IMG/VR virus record: IMGVR_UViG_3300042475_004210
Coordinates: 1-40,413 of that record
DNA from: a virus
DNA: 40,413 nucleotides
Strand: one strand, 5' to 3'
The translations under genes were made by a program, and so were the position numbers. Positions 33,849-40,219 of this stretch are shown here, piece after piece. The notes under the pieces were generated by a model. The model had not been told where the DNA came from, searched no databases, and saw nothing but the letters and a program-made list of their open reading frames with translations. Position 1 is the first letter of the stretch, and each line of letters begins with the position of its first letter.

Positions 33849-34605
33849 AGATGCATCAGACAAAGCTTCTACTATTAGCTTACCCTCCAAAGAAGGGTTG
33901 TATACATCCACTAGGGATATTTTAAAAATAGCTTTAGGTAAAGGTTGGGTATTAAAGGATGCTGTGTCACATGGCAGCACCGATTTTAAGAAACACTGTG
34001 CTGTATTGGTACATGAAAATACATGTAGCGATGATGTTGCATTGCAGCAAGGGTATCCCCAAATTTATATTTGGAATACAAAACAAGACTTGAGTTATTT
34101 AATTGGTTGGCATAATCCAACTACCAAAGTAGATTTTATAACACCAAAATATTTTATGCAAGATAATGTTTTTATTCATAAAAAAAATAATTTGTCCATA
34201 GAAGAACTTGCGAAAAAATTAGATCATTGTCGAGTATATTATGAATCCATTAATAATTCTATTAATGAAGCAAAAAACAGAATACTAACCAATATGGAAA
34301 TGATGGGTTATGCAAACTATGCAACAGATATTCGATACAAAAAAAAGAAAAAACCATATAGTTTCAATTCTTTTTCTTTGTTAAATTCTACAAAAATAGA
34401 AAATGAAAATAATAATTTATGGACTATTACAAACATTATTCTTGATAATATTATCAATGGGAGTAAAAACGGTGGAAACAAAATAAAAGGATTTAAAGAA
34501 AGACTGAATTTCAGTTGGAACATGTGGCAAGGGTTTACTGCTTGTAATCTTTTTCAAAACGAAAAATTGTTTCATGCATTTATTGAAATAGCGAATGAAG
34601 TCTAG
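33826..34605 (+). CDS. DUF932-like protein
   Basis: The product has 259 residues. The order of segments fits DUF932 proteins of phages and plasmids: STRDILKIALGKGWVLKDAV (about 28-47), then HCAVLVHEN, then PQIYIWNTKQDLSYLIGWH (about 79-97), a helix-rich middle and a C-terminal NLWTITNIILDNIINGSKNG ... LNFSWNMWQG block. DUF932 has no settled function; it often sits near recombination or antirestriction genes. A long Lys-rich stretch around 170 is low-complexity. The start ATG overlaps the metalloprotease gene by 23 nt, and its stop overlaps the next gene by 11 nt. Confidence 0.55.
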   Translation: MIQPLTIKDASDKASTISLPSKEGLYTSTRDILKIALGKGWVLKDAVSHGSTDFKKHCAVLVHENTCSDDVALQQGYPQIYIWNTKQDLSYLIGWHNPTTKVDFITPKYFMQDNVFIHKKNNLSIEELAKKLDHCRVYYESINNSINEAKNRILTNMEMMGYANYATDIRYKKKKKPYSFNSFSLLNSTKIENENNNLWTITNIILDNIINGSKNGGNKIKGFKERLNFSWNMWQGFTACNLFQNEKLFHAFIEIANEV

Positions 34606-35005
34606 ATTATCATGGGAAGAGTATGCTATGAAAATAGCAGAAGTAGCAGCTTTAAGATCTGAAGATCAATTTAAAAAAGTTGGTGCTTGTGCTTTGGATT
34701 TTGATAATCGTGTCATAGGTGTTGCTTACAATGGATTGGCTACAGGAAAAAACGTAGATAACAATTTTTGGTTAGATCGAAATGAAAGAAGACCATACAT
34801 GATTCATGCAGAAGCTAATTTACTTTCTCTTATTAAACGTGGAGAATGTAGTTTGTTGGCTTGCACACTCTTACCTTGTTCTAATTGTGCTACTATGATT
34901 GCTGCTTATGGCATCAAGAAAGTTATATATTCGGAATTATATGACCATGACATGAAAGCTATAGACATCTTTGAATTTTATGGGATCGAATATAAAAAAA
35001 TATAA
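34595..35005 (+). CDS. Zinc-dependent cytidine/dCMP deaminase-like protein
   Basis: The product has 136 residues. Zinc and catalytic residues are present: H71-A-E73 (IHAEANLL) and P-C95-S-N-C98 (LLPCSNCA). Upstream residues KKVGACALDFDNRVIGVAYNG (28-48) match the substrate-pocket strand order of dCMP deaminases. It is shorter than T4 Cd (193 residues) and lacks its additional zinc-binding insertion. The likely role is deamination of dCMP to dUMP to feed dTTP synthesis. It overlaps both neighbours, so it is expressed as part of the operon. Confidence 0.85.
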   Translation: MKSRLSWEEYAMKIAEVAALRSEDQFKKVGACALDFDNRVIGVAYNGLATGKNVDNNFWLDRNERRPYMIHAEANLLSLIKRGECSLLACTLLPCSNCATMIAAYGIKKVIYSELYDHDMKAIDIFEFYGIEYKKI

Positions 35006-35399
35006 AAGGATCGAGGAAATATCTAAGTCTTTAATAGATCCTGATCCAGAAATGCGATGCAACCATTTCTCTTTCATCCTTTATAAGAATAGAATTATAT
35101 CCATAGGACATAATTGTAGAAAGACTCATCCAATAAATCTAAGAAACAAAAAGTTATGTGCAAGGACAGGTAAAGATATATCGGGAGAAAAGTTTACCTG
35201 TAGTGAATTCGATGCAATCAATAAGCTCAGAAAGCTTACGAATATAGACACCAAGAAATGCACCCTTATTAATATAAGGTATAACAGAAAGCAAGAAATA
35301 GCATTGTCAAAACCATGTATGTCATGTGAGAATCTCCTTCGTTTTTTTAATTTTAAAAAAGTTATCTGGACAGACAATGACGGGAACTATGTGTTATGA
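34980..35399 (+). CDS. Second, divergent zinc deaminase-like protein
   Basis: The product has 139 residues from the ATG at 34980; an upstream TTG is less likely. It has a deaminase fold pattern: FILYKNRIISIGHNCRKTHPI (32-52), C74-S-E76 in place of H-x-E, and P-C113-M-S-C116. A Cys at the first zinc position occurs in some cytidine deaminases (C-A-E), so the active site is plausible. It is only weakly related to the preceding deaminase. The substrate may be a nucleoside, nucleotide or modified base. It overlaps the first deaminase by 26 nt and the convergent gene at 35394 by 6 nt. Confidence 0.75.
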   Translation: MGSNIKKYKRIEEISKSLIDPDPEMRCNHFSFILYKNRIISIGHNCRKTHPINLRNKKLCARTGKDISGEKFTCSEFDAINKLRKLTNIDTKKCTLINIRYNRKQEIALSKPCMSCENLLRFFNFKKVIWTDNDGNYVL

Positions 35400-35765
35400 A
35401 TTTGGCCCACTATAACCAGACATTGCATATTGTGCGCGTGTAAGGGTTTCTTGAGATTCTTTTTCATCGTTGGGTTTTGTAATTTCTTTACCCAATTGAT
35501 TCGCGCTAAGTTTTTTATAAAGTTTAACCAGATCTTCTCTAACATCTAAATCTTGTGGAAGCTCTCTGGATATACGAGTTTTGATCCATTCAGCTAAATC
35601 TTCGTCATATTCAGCTTTTTTTGCATATGTTAAGTCTTTTAAAGATGTGCTAGTTCCTCCCGCAATATTTTGTTTGGGTTGATATATTTTAGATTCTGCT
35701 TCTACTTGTAATTTAGAAACAGATTCGTATGCTTCGAGTAAATTTTTATCGTCTTTAGATTTCAT
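35394..35765 (-). CDS. Small tagged protein, putative internal head protein
   Basis: The product has 123 residues. The first 13 residues (MKSKDDKNLLEAY) are identical to those of the next gene (35755-36099), although the codons differ. The rest is charged and helical (DEDLAEWIKTRISRELP, VREDLVKLYKKLS) with a small C-terminal tail. L-L-E/A is a suitable gp21 cut site. No enzyme family is seen. Its start overlaps the end of the upstream gene by 11 nt, so it is translationally coupled. Confidence 0.68.
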   Translation of the reverse strand: MKSKDDKNLLEAYESVSKLQVEAESKIYQPKQNIAGGTSTSLKDLTYAKKAEYDEDLAEWIKTRISRELPQDLDVREDLVKLYKKLSANQLGKEITKPNDEKESQETLTRAQYAMSGYSGPNS

Positions 35766-36099
35766 GATGAGGTTGGTGTTGATTCTTTTGCTGATCGAAT
35801 GTTGCTGTATCGGTTACACTTGTAAGATAATCAGCAGCAAGAGTAATTTTTTGTTGCATCCAAGGATCTAAGCGAACTCCGCTTTGTAATAAGGATACTA
35901 AAACATTTGCTTTTTGTAAAATGACTGAAGCATTATTTTCATCCATACTTGTTTCTTCTTGTTCTCTTGAAGAATCTGTTTGTTCGGGATGTCCGGTTTC
36001 GGTTGGAGCAACGATCATATCACCCATGATCCCACAGCTATTTTCTTTTAAAACTGTTGAATAAGCCTCTAAAAGATTTTTATCGTCTTTTGATTTCAT
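35755..36099 (-). CDS. Small tagged protein with a conserved-looking helical domain
   Basis: The product has 114 residues: the tag MKSKDDKNLLEAY, a linker with many Glu, Ser and Thr (about 25-58) and a helical domain (about 58-100) containing DPWMQQKITLAADYLTSV. The W-x-Q-x-KIT-x-AADY pattern is one I associate with small virion-associated proteins of T4-like phages, but I cannot check it. The start ATG follows the stop codon of the upstream gene directly (TAAATG). A His/Gln-rich C-terminus ends the protein. Confidence 0.68.
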   Translation of the reverse strand: MKSKDDKNLLEAYSTVLKENSCGIMGDMIVAPTETGHPEQTDSSREQEETSMDENNASVILQKANVLVSLLQSGVRLDPWMQQKITLAADYLTSVTDTATFDQQKNQHQPHHEI

Positions 36100-36309
36100 T
36101 TACTTTTTCTTTTTATCTTTAAATCCTGTTTTCTTTTTAACACCTTTTACACAACTTTCAAATTTTTCTGGATTTTTCTTTTTTCCACCAGTTGAAGCAT
36201 TACAAACAGCCCAAGGATTGGGTTTCTTTTTATTTGTTTCTTTTTTCTTTTTACCTTCAAGAATTAATTCATAAGCTTCTTGTAACATAATGTCATCTTT
36301 TGATCTCAT
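36100..36309 (-). CDS. Small, very basic tagged protein
   Basis: The product has 69 residues. It starts MRSKDDIMLQEAYELILEG, the same tag with an L-Q-E/A site. The rest is about one third Lys with two Cys, in the pattern PWAVCNASTGGKKK ... FESCVKGVKKK. The excess charge suits a packaged DNA-associated protein. It is the first of three tagged genes in a row, all on the minus strand, behind a TGTAAGTA octamer ending 7 nt before the start. Confidence 0.68.
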   Translation of the reverse strand: MRSKDDIMLQEAYELILEGKKKKETNKKKPNPWAVCNASTGGKKKNPEKFESCVKGVKKKTGFKDKKKK

Positions 36310-36316
36310 ATATTAT

Positions 36317-36324
36317 TACTTACA
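36317..36324 (-). promoter_or_regulatory. Late-promoter-like octamer before the three tagged genes
   Basis: The minus strand reads TGTAAGTA, 7 nt before the ATG at 36309. Confidence 0.5.
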
Positions 36325-36331
36325 AAAAAGA

Positions 36332-36360
36332 TTGACAAAACACCCAAAAGAAGCTAAAGT
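36332..36360 (+). promoter_or_regulatory. Sigma70-type promoter for the tiny-gene cluster
   Basis: TTGACA (36332-36337), 17-bp spacer, TAAAGT (36355-36360). The -10 ends 8 nt before the ATG at 36369. It is divergent from the late octamer of the tagged genes. Confidence 0.65.
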
Positions 36361-36368
36361 AATAAGCT

Positions 36369-36461
36369 ATGAAAAATAAGTTTTCAATAATTTTCAGTTC
36401 ATCTTTACTGGTAGTTTTATTTTTCAGTTTTGCTTTCTTAATTCAGTCTTGTTCAAAATAA
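36369..36461 (+). CDS. 30-residue membrane/lipoprotein-like peptide
   Basis: This short frame directly follows a good promoter. The product is MKNKF, a hydrophobic segment of about 20 residues (IIFSSSLLVVLFFSFAF), then LIQSCSK and stop. I-Q-S-C could be a lipobox, which would leave only Cys-Ser-Lys after processing, as in lysis-type lipopeptides. It may instead be a simple membrane peptide. The function is unknown. The next tiny gene starts 3 nt downstream. Confidence 0.5.
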   Translation: MKNKFSIIFSSSLLVVLFFSFAFLIQSCSK

Positions 36462-36464
36462 TTT

Positions 36465-36617
36465 ATGAGTGCAGGAAAAGGAGATAAACCGAGAAATTGT
36501 TTTTCCAAAAACTATAAAAACAACTATGATAATATAGTTTGGGAAAAGAAAATTAAACCAGAAGTAAAGGTAAAAGAAGTAAAAGGTAAAAAAATATATG
36601 TTTACAAACAAAATTAG
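36465..36617 (+). CDS. Small conserved phage protein of the GKGDKPR type
   Basis: The product has 50 residues. The start MSAGKGDKPRNCFSKNYKNNYDNIVW has the pattern G-K-G-(D/S)-K-x-R-x...Y-x-x-N(W/Y)-x-x-I, which I recall as frequent in tiny hypothetical proteins of unrelated phages. The rest is Lys/Val-rich. Function is unknown. It lies 3 nt after the tiny lipopeptide gene and shares its promoter. Confidence 0.55.
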   Translation: MSAGKGDKPRNCFSKNYKNNYDNIVWEKKIKPEVKVKEVKGKKIYVYKQN

Positions 36618-36763
36618 ATATTTGGTCAAAAGATGTTTGTTTGAATTTTGGTTAACTTATTATTACATAATAAACTTGCCCATACTTCTTTACTATTTTA
36701 TTAAGAAAGAAATTTTAACATTTAAACTTTTTATCCTCCACGTATTCAACAGGTTATAAAGTA

Positions 36764-36777
36764 TTACAATATTGTAA
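36764..36777. promoter_or_regulatory. Perfect 14-bp palindrome TTACAATATTGTAA, possible operator
   Basis: It lies in a non-coding gap of about 214 bp (36618-36831), upstream of the small gene at 36832. The same TTACA/GTAA half-sites occur in the early-type promoters at 30677 and 37604, so the sites may bind the same protein. TATAGATAAT about 10 nt downstream could be a -10 region. The rest of the gap holds no gene that I can see. Confidence 0.55.
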
Positions 36778-36815
36778 CTTGTTTGGTATAGATAATGCTG
36801 TTAAGTATAAAGTGA

Positions 36816-36821
36816 AAGGAG
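36816..36821 (+). promoter_or_regulatory. Strong Shine-Dalgarno site, exceptional in this window
   Basis: AAGGAG lies 10 nt before the ATG at 36832. Nearly all other genes here lack such a site. Confidence 0.75.
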
Positions 36822-36831
36822 ATGAAAATAC

Positions 36832-36990
36832 ATGAAACAATACCAAACTCATCAATTAGGAATAGTCTTCGGACCCTATGGAACAGTTGGATTTGTTGGA
36901 ACGATACAGCGAGAAGATTTGAAAGAAATCGCTCAGATTTTTTTCGGATTATTTCGTTGGGCTAAAAAAGTAGTTGCATCGTTACTCTAA
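36832..36990 (+). CDS. 52-residue small protein with amphipathic C-terminus
   Basis: The product is MKQYQTHQLGIVFGPYGTVGFVGTIQ (in two pieces: MKQYQTHQLGIVFGPYG, TVGFVGTIQ), then REDLKEIAQIFFGLFRWAKKVVASLL split as REDLKEIAQ and IFFGLFRWAKKVVASLL. The last 20 residues form an amphipathic helix with hydrophobic and Lys/Arg faces. Its real gene status is supported by the strong Shine-Dalgarno site and by a terminator starting 10 nt after its stop. It belongs to no family that I recognise. Confidence 0.6.
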   Translation: MKQYQTHQLGIVFGPYGTVGFVGTIQREDLKEIAQIFFGLFRWAKKVVASLL

Positions 36991-36999
36991 TACAATACA

Positions 37000-37028
37000 A
37001 AAACCCCTCTTTTTCAAGAGGGGTTTTT
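37000..37028 (+). terminator. Rho-independent terminator after the small gene
   Basis: AAAACCCCTCTT and AAGAGGGGTTTT are perfect inverted arms with a 4-nt loop and a T-run on the plus strand. It isolates the tiny genes from the next gene. Confidence 0.93.
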
Positions 37029-37032
37029 ACTT

Positions 37033-37040
37033 TATAAGTA
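37033..37040 (+). promoter_or_regulatory. Late-promoter-like octamer directly after the terminator
   Basis: TATAAGTA lies 5 nt before the ATG at 37046. A T4-style start would fall on the start codon. Confidence 0.55.
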
Positions 37041-37045
37041 ATAAT

Positions 37046-37588
37046 ATGAATTTTGTAAAATTTTTATACGAAAAAGAATTTTTATTAAAAGAAAATCCAG
37101 ACAAGATTATTGGTTTGGATGGTAGGCAATACCCAAGAGATTTCTTTTCCGAAAAAGCATACTTGTTCGCATTTGATGAAGATAACAAAACGATATTTTA
37201 TGCTCATCTGGAAGATGAGACAATGCCTTCTCATTCTTATCTATTAAGAAAAGTCAGAGAAAGAAAAGGAATAGAAGGGGATGGTCTGTTTGTTTTTGGT
37301 AAAGGTGGATCAGCTTTCGAGAATATTGATGTTGATAGTCTGGGTATCATATTAGGTAAGACAAGTGAGATGGATGTATCATATGTTTCTTTCTGGAAAT
37401 CATTTATTGATTCTGATGGATTTGGTTTCAATTCAGATCGAGTTGACCTTCTCAAAAAGCTTTTAATTCATTTAAATATCCCTAAACCAGTTTATGTCGA
37501 GAATAAGAAAGGTGGTTTTTATCTCGCAAATATTTTCGGGGTCAAGTCTGACGATCCAAATGATGTTCGACACTTTCAAATAGTCTGA
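37046..37588 (+). CDS. Unknown protein of 180 residues
   Basis: I start at ATG 37046 (MNFVKFLYEKEFLLKENPDK). A longer frame from 36974 would run through the terminator and overlap the preceding gene, so it is rejected. The N-terminus with F-L-L-K-E recalls the tagged proteins, but weakly. The body is alpha/beta with AYLFAFDEDNKTIFYAH, a Gly-rich GLFVFGKGGSAFENI and a Tyr/Phe-rich end (YVENKKGGFYLANIFG). No known domain is seen. It is followed by the early-type promoter at 37598. Confidence 0.65.
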   Translation: MNFVKFLYEKEFLLKENPDKIIGLDGRQYPRDFFSEKAYLFAFDEDNKTIFYAHLEDETMPSHSYLLRKVRERKGIEGDGLFVFGKGGSAFENIDVDSLGIILGKTSEMDVSYVSFWKSFIDSDGFGFNSDRVDLLKKLLIHLNIPKPVYVENKKGGFYLANIFGVKSDDPNDVRHFQIV

Positions 37589-37597
37589 AGATAGTGG

Positions 37598-37626
37598 TTG
37601 ACATTACAGGTAATTCCGTGTAACTT
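37598..37626 (+). promoter_or_regulatory. Sigma70-type promoter with TTACAGGTAA element, for the RadA-like gene
   Basis: TTGACA (37598-37603), then TTACAGGTAA (37604-37613) and TAACTT (37621-37626, 17-bp spacer). The -35 plus spacer resembles the promoter at 30671 over about 20 nt. Confidence 0.65.
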
Positions 37627-37635
37627 GACCCCTGC

Positions 37636-38418
37636 ATGATTGAACTAAACATACAACATTCCAACTTCATCAAGACCAAAGACGTTGAGGTTCCAGACAA
37701 CTTCTATTTCAGAATTGCTTCTGGCATCACTGACTTGGACGAGGCTCTTGGTGGAGGTTTCATTGCTGGTCAAACCTTTACTCTGGCGGGAACGCCGGGT
37801 TGTGGCAAGACCACCATGCTCCTGCAAATGCTCAATGGCATCCAGCAGAACGGCTTGAATGTCGGTTATATCTCAGCCGAAGAAACCATCTACCAGCTTG
37901 GCTTCACCGCTTCTCGTATCGGTGTTGAGCATGTTCAGATTGCTAATATGAACGTGATCGAATCCATCTTTGAAGAAGTCGAGAAAAACAAGTTTGATGT
38001 TATCATCATCGACTCCCTTCCTGCCATCGCAAGCAAGACTGGCTTGCGCCGTCTGTTTCTCGAAACCTATCTTGCCAACTACATTACTTCTACTGCCAAA
38101 CAGCTTGGTGTTGTGGTCGGCACGATCCTCCATTCGACCAAGCGTGGCACATATAAGGGAACTACCCTGTTCCCCCACAATGTTGATTGCAATATCATGA
38201 TTCGTCGCAACAAGTTTGATTCGTCCATCTGCGAATTTGAAGTGACCAAGAACCGCTTTGGTTCTGCTGGCACAACCTATTTCAAGATGACCGAAAATGG
38301 GTTTGACTTTACTGCAATTGAAGGCGATAATGTCAAAGACAAAACTGAGAAGAAGGAAGAACTAGTCTATGAATATGAAACAGACGATGCTCCTCCTAAA
38401 ATGGTATTCAACTACTAA
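37636..38418 (+). CDS. radA: RadA/Sms-like recombination ATPase core
   Basis: The product has 260 residues. Walker A is GTPGCGKT (52-59) in a RecA-type context (DLDEALGGGFIAGQTFTLAG split around residue 35-52). SAEE at 80-83 matches the S-G/A-E-E of RadA, Walker B is DVIIIDS (121-127), and the diagnostic KNRFG motif is at 205-209. It lacks the N-terminal C4 zinc finger and the C-terminal Lon-like domain of bacterial RadA (about 450 residues), leaving a core plus an acidic tail. RadA promotes branch migration in homologous recombination. An alternative is a KaiC/DnaB-like relative. GC content is about half, against one third around it, with frequent C-ending codons. Confidence 0.8.
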   Translation: MIELNIQHSNFIKTKDVEVPDNFYFRIASGITDLDEALGGGFIAGQTFTLAGTPGCGKTTMLLQMLNGIQQNGLNVGYISAEETIYQLGFTASRIGVEHVQIANMNVIESIFEEVEKNKFDVIIIDSLPAIASKTGLRRLFLETYLANYITSTAKQLGVVVGTILHSTKRGTYKGTTLFPHNVDCNIMIRRNKFDSSICEFEVTKNRFGSAGTTYFKMTENGFDFTAIEGDNVKDKTEKKEELVYEYETDDAPPKMVFNY

Positions 38419-38424
38419 AAATAT

Positions 38425-38934
38425 ATGACTACATTAGCAACAGCAATCGAAGATCTGATTCGTAAATCAGATGACAAGAAATTCTTCCAGATCTATCGTG
38501 GTCTGATGGATTTCAAAAGAACACACTTCATTGAATTCAAAATAATCAATCGTATTTCATTGTTGAATGATCTTGTTGAAATCATCGAAGATGAAATGGA
38601 AGTCAGAGATGGTATTGAAAAACTTGCTATTGAAAAAGCCAAGCTCGATATTGATGAAGTAATTAATCCCGAACCAAAAACAGCCAGACCTCCTATCGTA
38701 GAAGACTGGAAAAGAAAGTGGATGGAAGAAAACGAACCACCGAAAGAAACATCTTCCAAATCAGACTTCAGAACAATTATGATTTATGTAATCATTGTTC
38801 ATGCTATGGGTTTGATGTATATGTGGGGCTATAACCAATACAAAGAAAATGTTCGACTCAAAGAGCAAAGGGAACTCCATGCATCTGCTCAACCATATCC
38901 CTTGTTTCCAGATTATAACAAAACATTGAAATGA
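38425..38934 (+). CDS. Single-pass membrane protein of unknown function
   Basis: The product has 169 residues: a charged helical N-terminal half (IEDLIRKSDDKKFFQIYRG ... VEIIEDEMEVRDGIEKLA, coiled-coil-like), a Pro-rich stretch (ARPPIVEDWKRKW), one transmembrane helix (about 117-136, IMIYVIIVHAMGLMYMWGY) and a short polar tail. By charge, the N-terminal part is probably cytoplasmic. It follows the RadA-like gene by 6 nt, and the next gene overlaps its stop by 4 nt. No family is recognised. Confidence 0.65.
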   Translation: MTTLATAIEDLIRKSDDKKFFQIYRGLMDFKRTHFIEFKIINRISLLNDLVEIIEDEMEVRDGIEKLAIEKAKLDIDEVINPEPKTARPPIVEDWKRKWMEENEPPKETSSKSDFRTIMIYVIIVHAMGLMYMWGYNQYKENVRLKEQRELHASAQPYPLFPDYNKTLK

Positions 38935-39125
38935 ACAGCCAAACATTCTTGGAATATGAAACGTGTGTAACGGTAGATGGAGAACATCTTTCACTAAACA
39001 ACAATCCTGATATTGAATTTATGGATGTAGAAGAAGATTTTAGTGGCAAAGATCTGATTACATTCAAATACAAAGGACAAACAAAAAAATCATTTGCCAT
39101 CAAAAGAAATAGAATCAATTTATAA
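38931..39125 (+). CDS. Small unknown protein
   Basis: The product has 64 residues, begins MNSQTFLEYETCVTVDGEHL and ends KGQTKKSFAIKRNRINL. It looks like a small beta-type domain with an acidic middle and a basic end. The start overlaps the stop of the membrane-protein gene (ATGA). No function is evident. Confidence 0.55.
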   Translation: MNSQTFLEYETCVTVDGEHLSLNNNPDIEFMDVEEDFSGKDLITFKYKGQTKKSFAIKRNRINL

Positions 39126-39126
39126 T

Positions 39127-39396
39127 ATGGAAACAGTTAAATCACTAAGACAAAGCGGTTACAAGGTAAGAGTCATTCATACCCGAAACACAAAGACCAT
39201 CAAGAAGATGGATGGTGAATACGAAGAAATCCAACCCAAGGGAGGAAAGACTCGTATCGAACTCACTAATCCTGACAAATCAATCACCGTTTCAGCAGAA
39301 GCAATATGTTCAAATGAAGATGCTTTCAACCATAAAATCGGCAATCAAGTGGCTTTGGGCAGGGCCTACAAGCTACTCCAAGAAACCCAAAAGTAA
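39127..39396 (+). CDS. Small unknown beta-rich protein
   Basis: The product has 89 residues from the ATG at 39127 (METVKSLRQSGYKVRVIHTR). An upstream in-frame ATG at 39094 lies inside the preceding gene and is less likely. Strands KVRVIHTR, TRIELTN and SITVSAEAICS are followed by a C-terminal helix (GNQVALGRAYKLLQET). No family is recognised. A TAATATG junction links it to the preceding gene. Confidence 0.6.
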   Translation: METVKSLRQSGYKVRVIHTRNTKTIKKMDGEYEEIQPKGGKTRIELTNPDKSITVSAEAICSNEDAFNHKIGNQVALGRAYKLLQETQK

Positions 39397-39646
39397 TCCA
39401 CCCCATAGCTTTCCTATAAAAGTAAAGCTTGGAGGATATTGGGTAATCTTTCGAGAGGAATATAGAAACTCTATAGTTGATCCTAATCCGGTGCTGTGCT
39501 ATGTTATCAAAGATCCCGATGATCTATTTAAGATATGTGAAGGAAAGGTTTATATGGTTGCAGCATACGATTCAATTGTTGCCTCGATTATAGAAAACCC
39601 TTTGATAAGAGAACTTCTTAATAAGACCAAGCAACTGAATAACTAA
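39314..39646 (+). CDS. Small unknown protein, start uncertain
   Basis: The reliable part begins after 39396 (PIKVKLGGYWVIFREEYRN ... YMVAAYDSIVASIIENP), about 80 residues with a conserved-looking alpha/beta pattern. No ATG follows the end of the previous gene. The nearest in-frame ATGs are 39314 and 39320, giving an out-of-frame overlap of about 80 nt with 39127-39396. A non-ATG start nearer 39390 is possible. Function is unknown. Confidence 0.5.
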   Translation: MKMLSTIKSAIKWLWAGPTSYSKKPKSNPPHSFPIKVKLGGYWVIFREEYRNSIVDPNPVLCYVIKDPDDLFKICEGKVYMVAAYDSIVASIIENPLIRELLNKTKQLNN

Positions 39647-39649
39647 TCT

Positions 39650-39826
39650 ATGAACAAAGTAGAAACAAAAACTAATCCTGTCCTTATTGAACTAAGGAAA
39701 GAAAACGAAGAACTCAAAAAGAAACTTACTGTTGCCATTGAGATTATTGATGACCTCCGTTTACAAAGGGACAGAATAGAAGCCATGAGATCAAAGGATT
39801 CCTTTGAATACGAATATTATGATTGA
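39650..39826 (+). CDS. 58-residue coiled-coil protein
   Basis: The frame is MNKVETKTNPVLIELRKEN, then EELKKKLTVAIEIIDDLRLQ and an acidic, aromatic tail ending EYEYYD. Leu and Ile at heptad spacing (LIELRKENEELKKKL) predict a leucine-zipper-like coiled coil, so it probably dimerises or binds a partner. It begins 3 nt after the preceding stop. No family is recognised. Confidence 0.55.
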   Translation: MNKVETKTNPVLIELRKENEELKKKLTVAIEIIDDLRLQRDRIEAMRSKDSFEYEYYD

Positions 39827-39832
39827 TGGGTA

Positions 39833-39840
39833 TATAAATA
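39833..39840 (+). promoter_or_regulatory. Exact T4-type late promoter octamer TATAAATA
   Basis: It lies 7 nt before the ATG at 39848 and inside a 6-bp inverted repeat (GGGTAT/ATACCC). It is the only exact match to the T4 late consensus that I placed directly before a gene. Confidence 0.6.
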
Positions 39841-39847
39841 CCCTTAT

Positions 39848-40219
39848 ATGTTTACCATGAAAAGATCCTTCCATTTTCGGCTATGGGATAATCCGAATAA
39901 TAAATTCAATTACTTTGACATGGAATCAGACTTCAGCACGATTCCAAATGATCTCAAGGGTAATCTCCAACAATCAACAGAGATGAGAACCCAAAGCGGC
40001 CATGAACTCTTTGAAGGGGATATTATAGAATTCATATGGGCAAACAGTAAAAGGCAAGCCATCATCAAATATAAACATGCTGCCTTTGTTGCAGAACTAA
40101 TCGAACCCGAAGGAACCTTGTCCTTCCAGTGGTTACATTCCCTTTATCTCTATGATAATCCTATTGAAGTCTTGGGCAATAACCATGAGAATCCAGAACT
40201 TTTAAAAACTACCCCTTGA
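39848..40219 (+). CDS. YopX-family protein
   Basis: The product has 123 residues. YopX hallmarks are the start with FHFRLWDNPNNKF-type segment (8-20), STEMRTQSGHELFEGDIIEF (43-62, the family's 'G-x-E-L/I-Y/F-E-G-D-I' block) and the end IEVLGNNHENPELL (104-117, the family's IEVIGNIYENPELL). YopX proteins are small phage and prophage proteins of unknown function. The second ATG (codon 4) is an alternative start. Its stop codon overlaps the TTGACA of the promoter at 40216. Confidence 0.85.
   Translation: MFTMKRSFHFRLWDNPNNKFNYFDMESDFSTIPNDLKGNLQQSTEMRTQSGHELFEGDIIEFIWANSKRQAIIKYKHAAFVAELIEPEGTLSFQWLHSLYLYDNPIEVLGNNHENPELLKTTP

Noticed and set aside
36974-37045. N-terminal extension of the protein at 37046
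   Set aside because: It would be translated through a strong terminator hairpin and overlaps the small gene ending at 36990. The late octamer points to the ATG at 37046.
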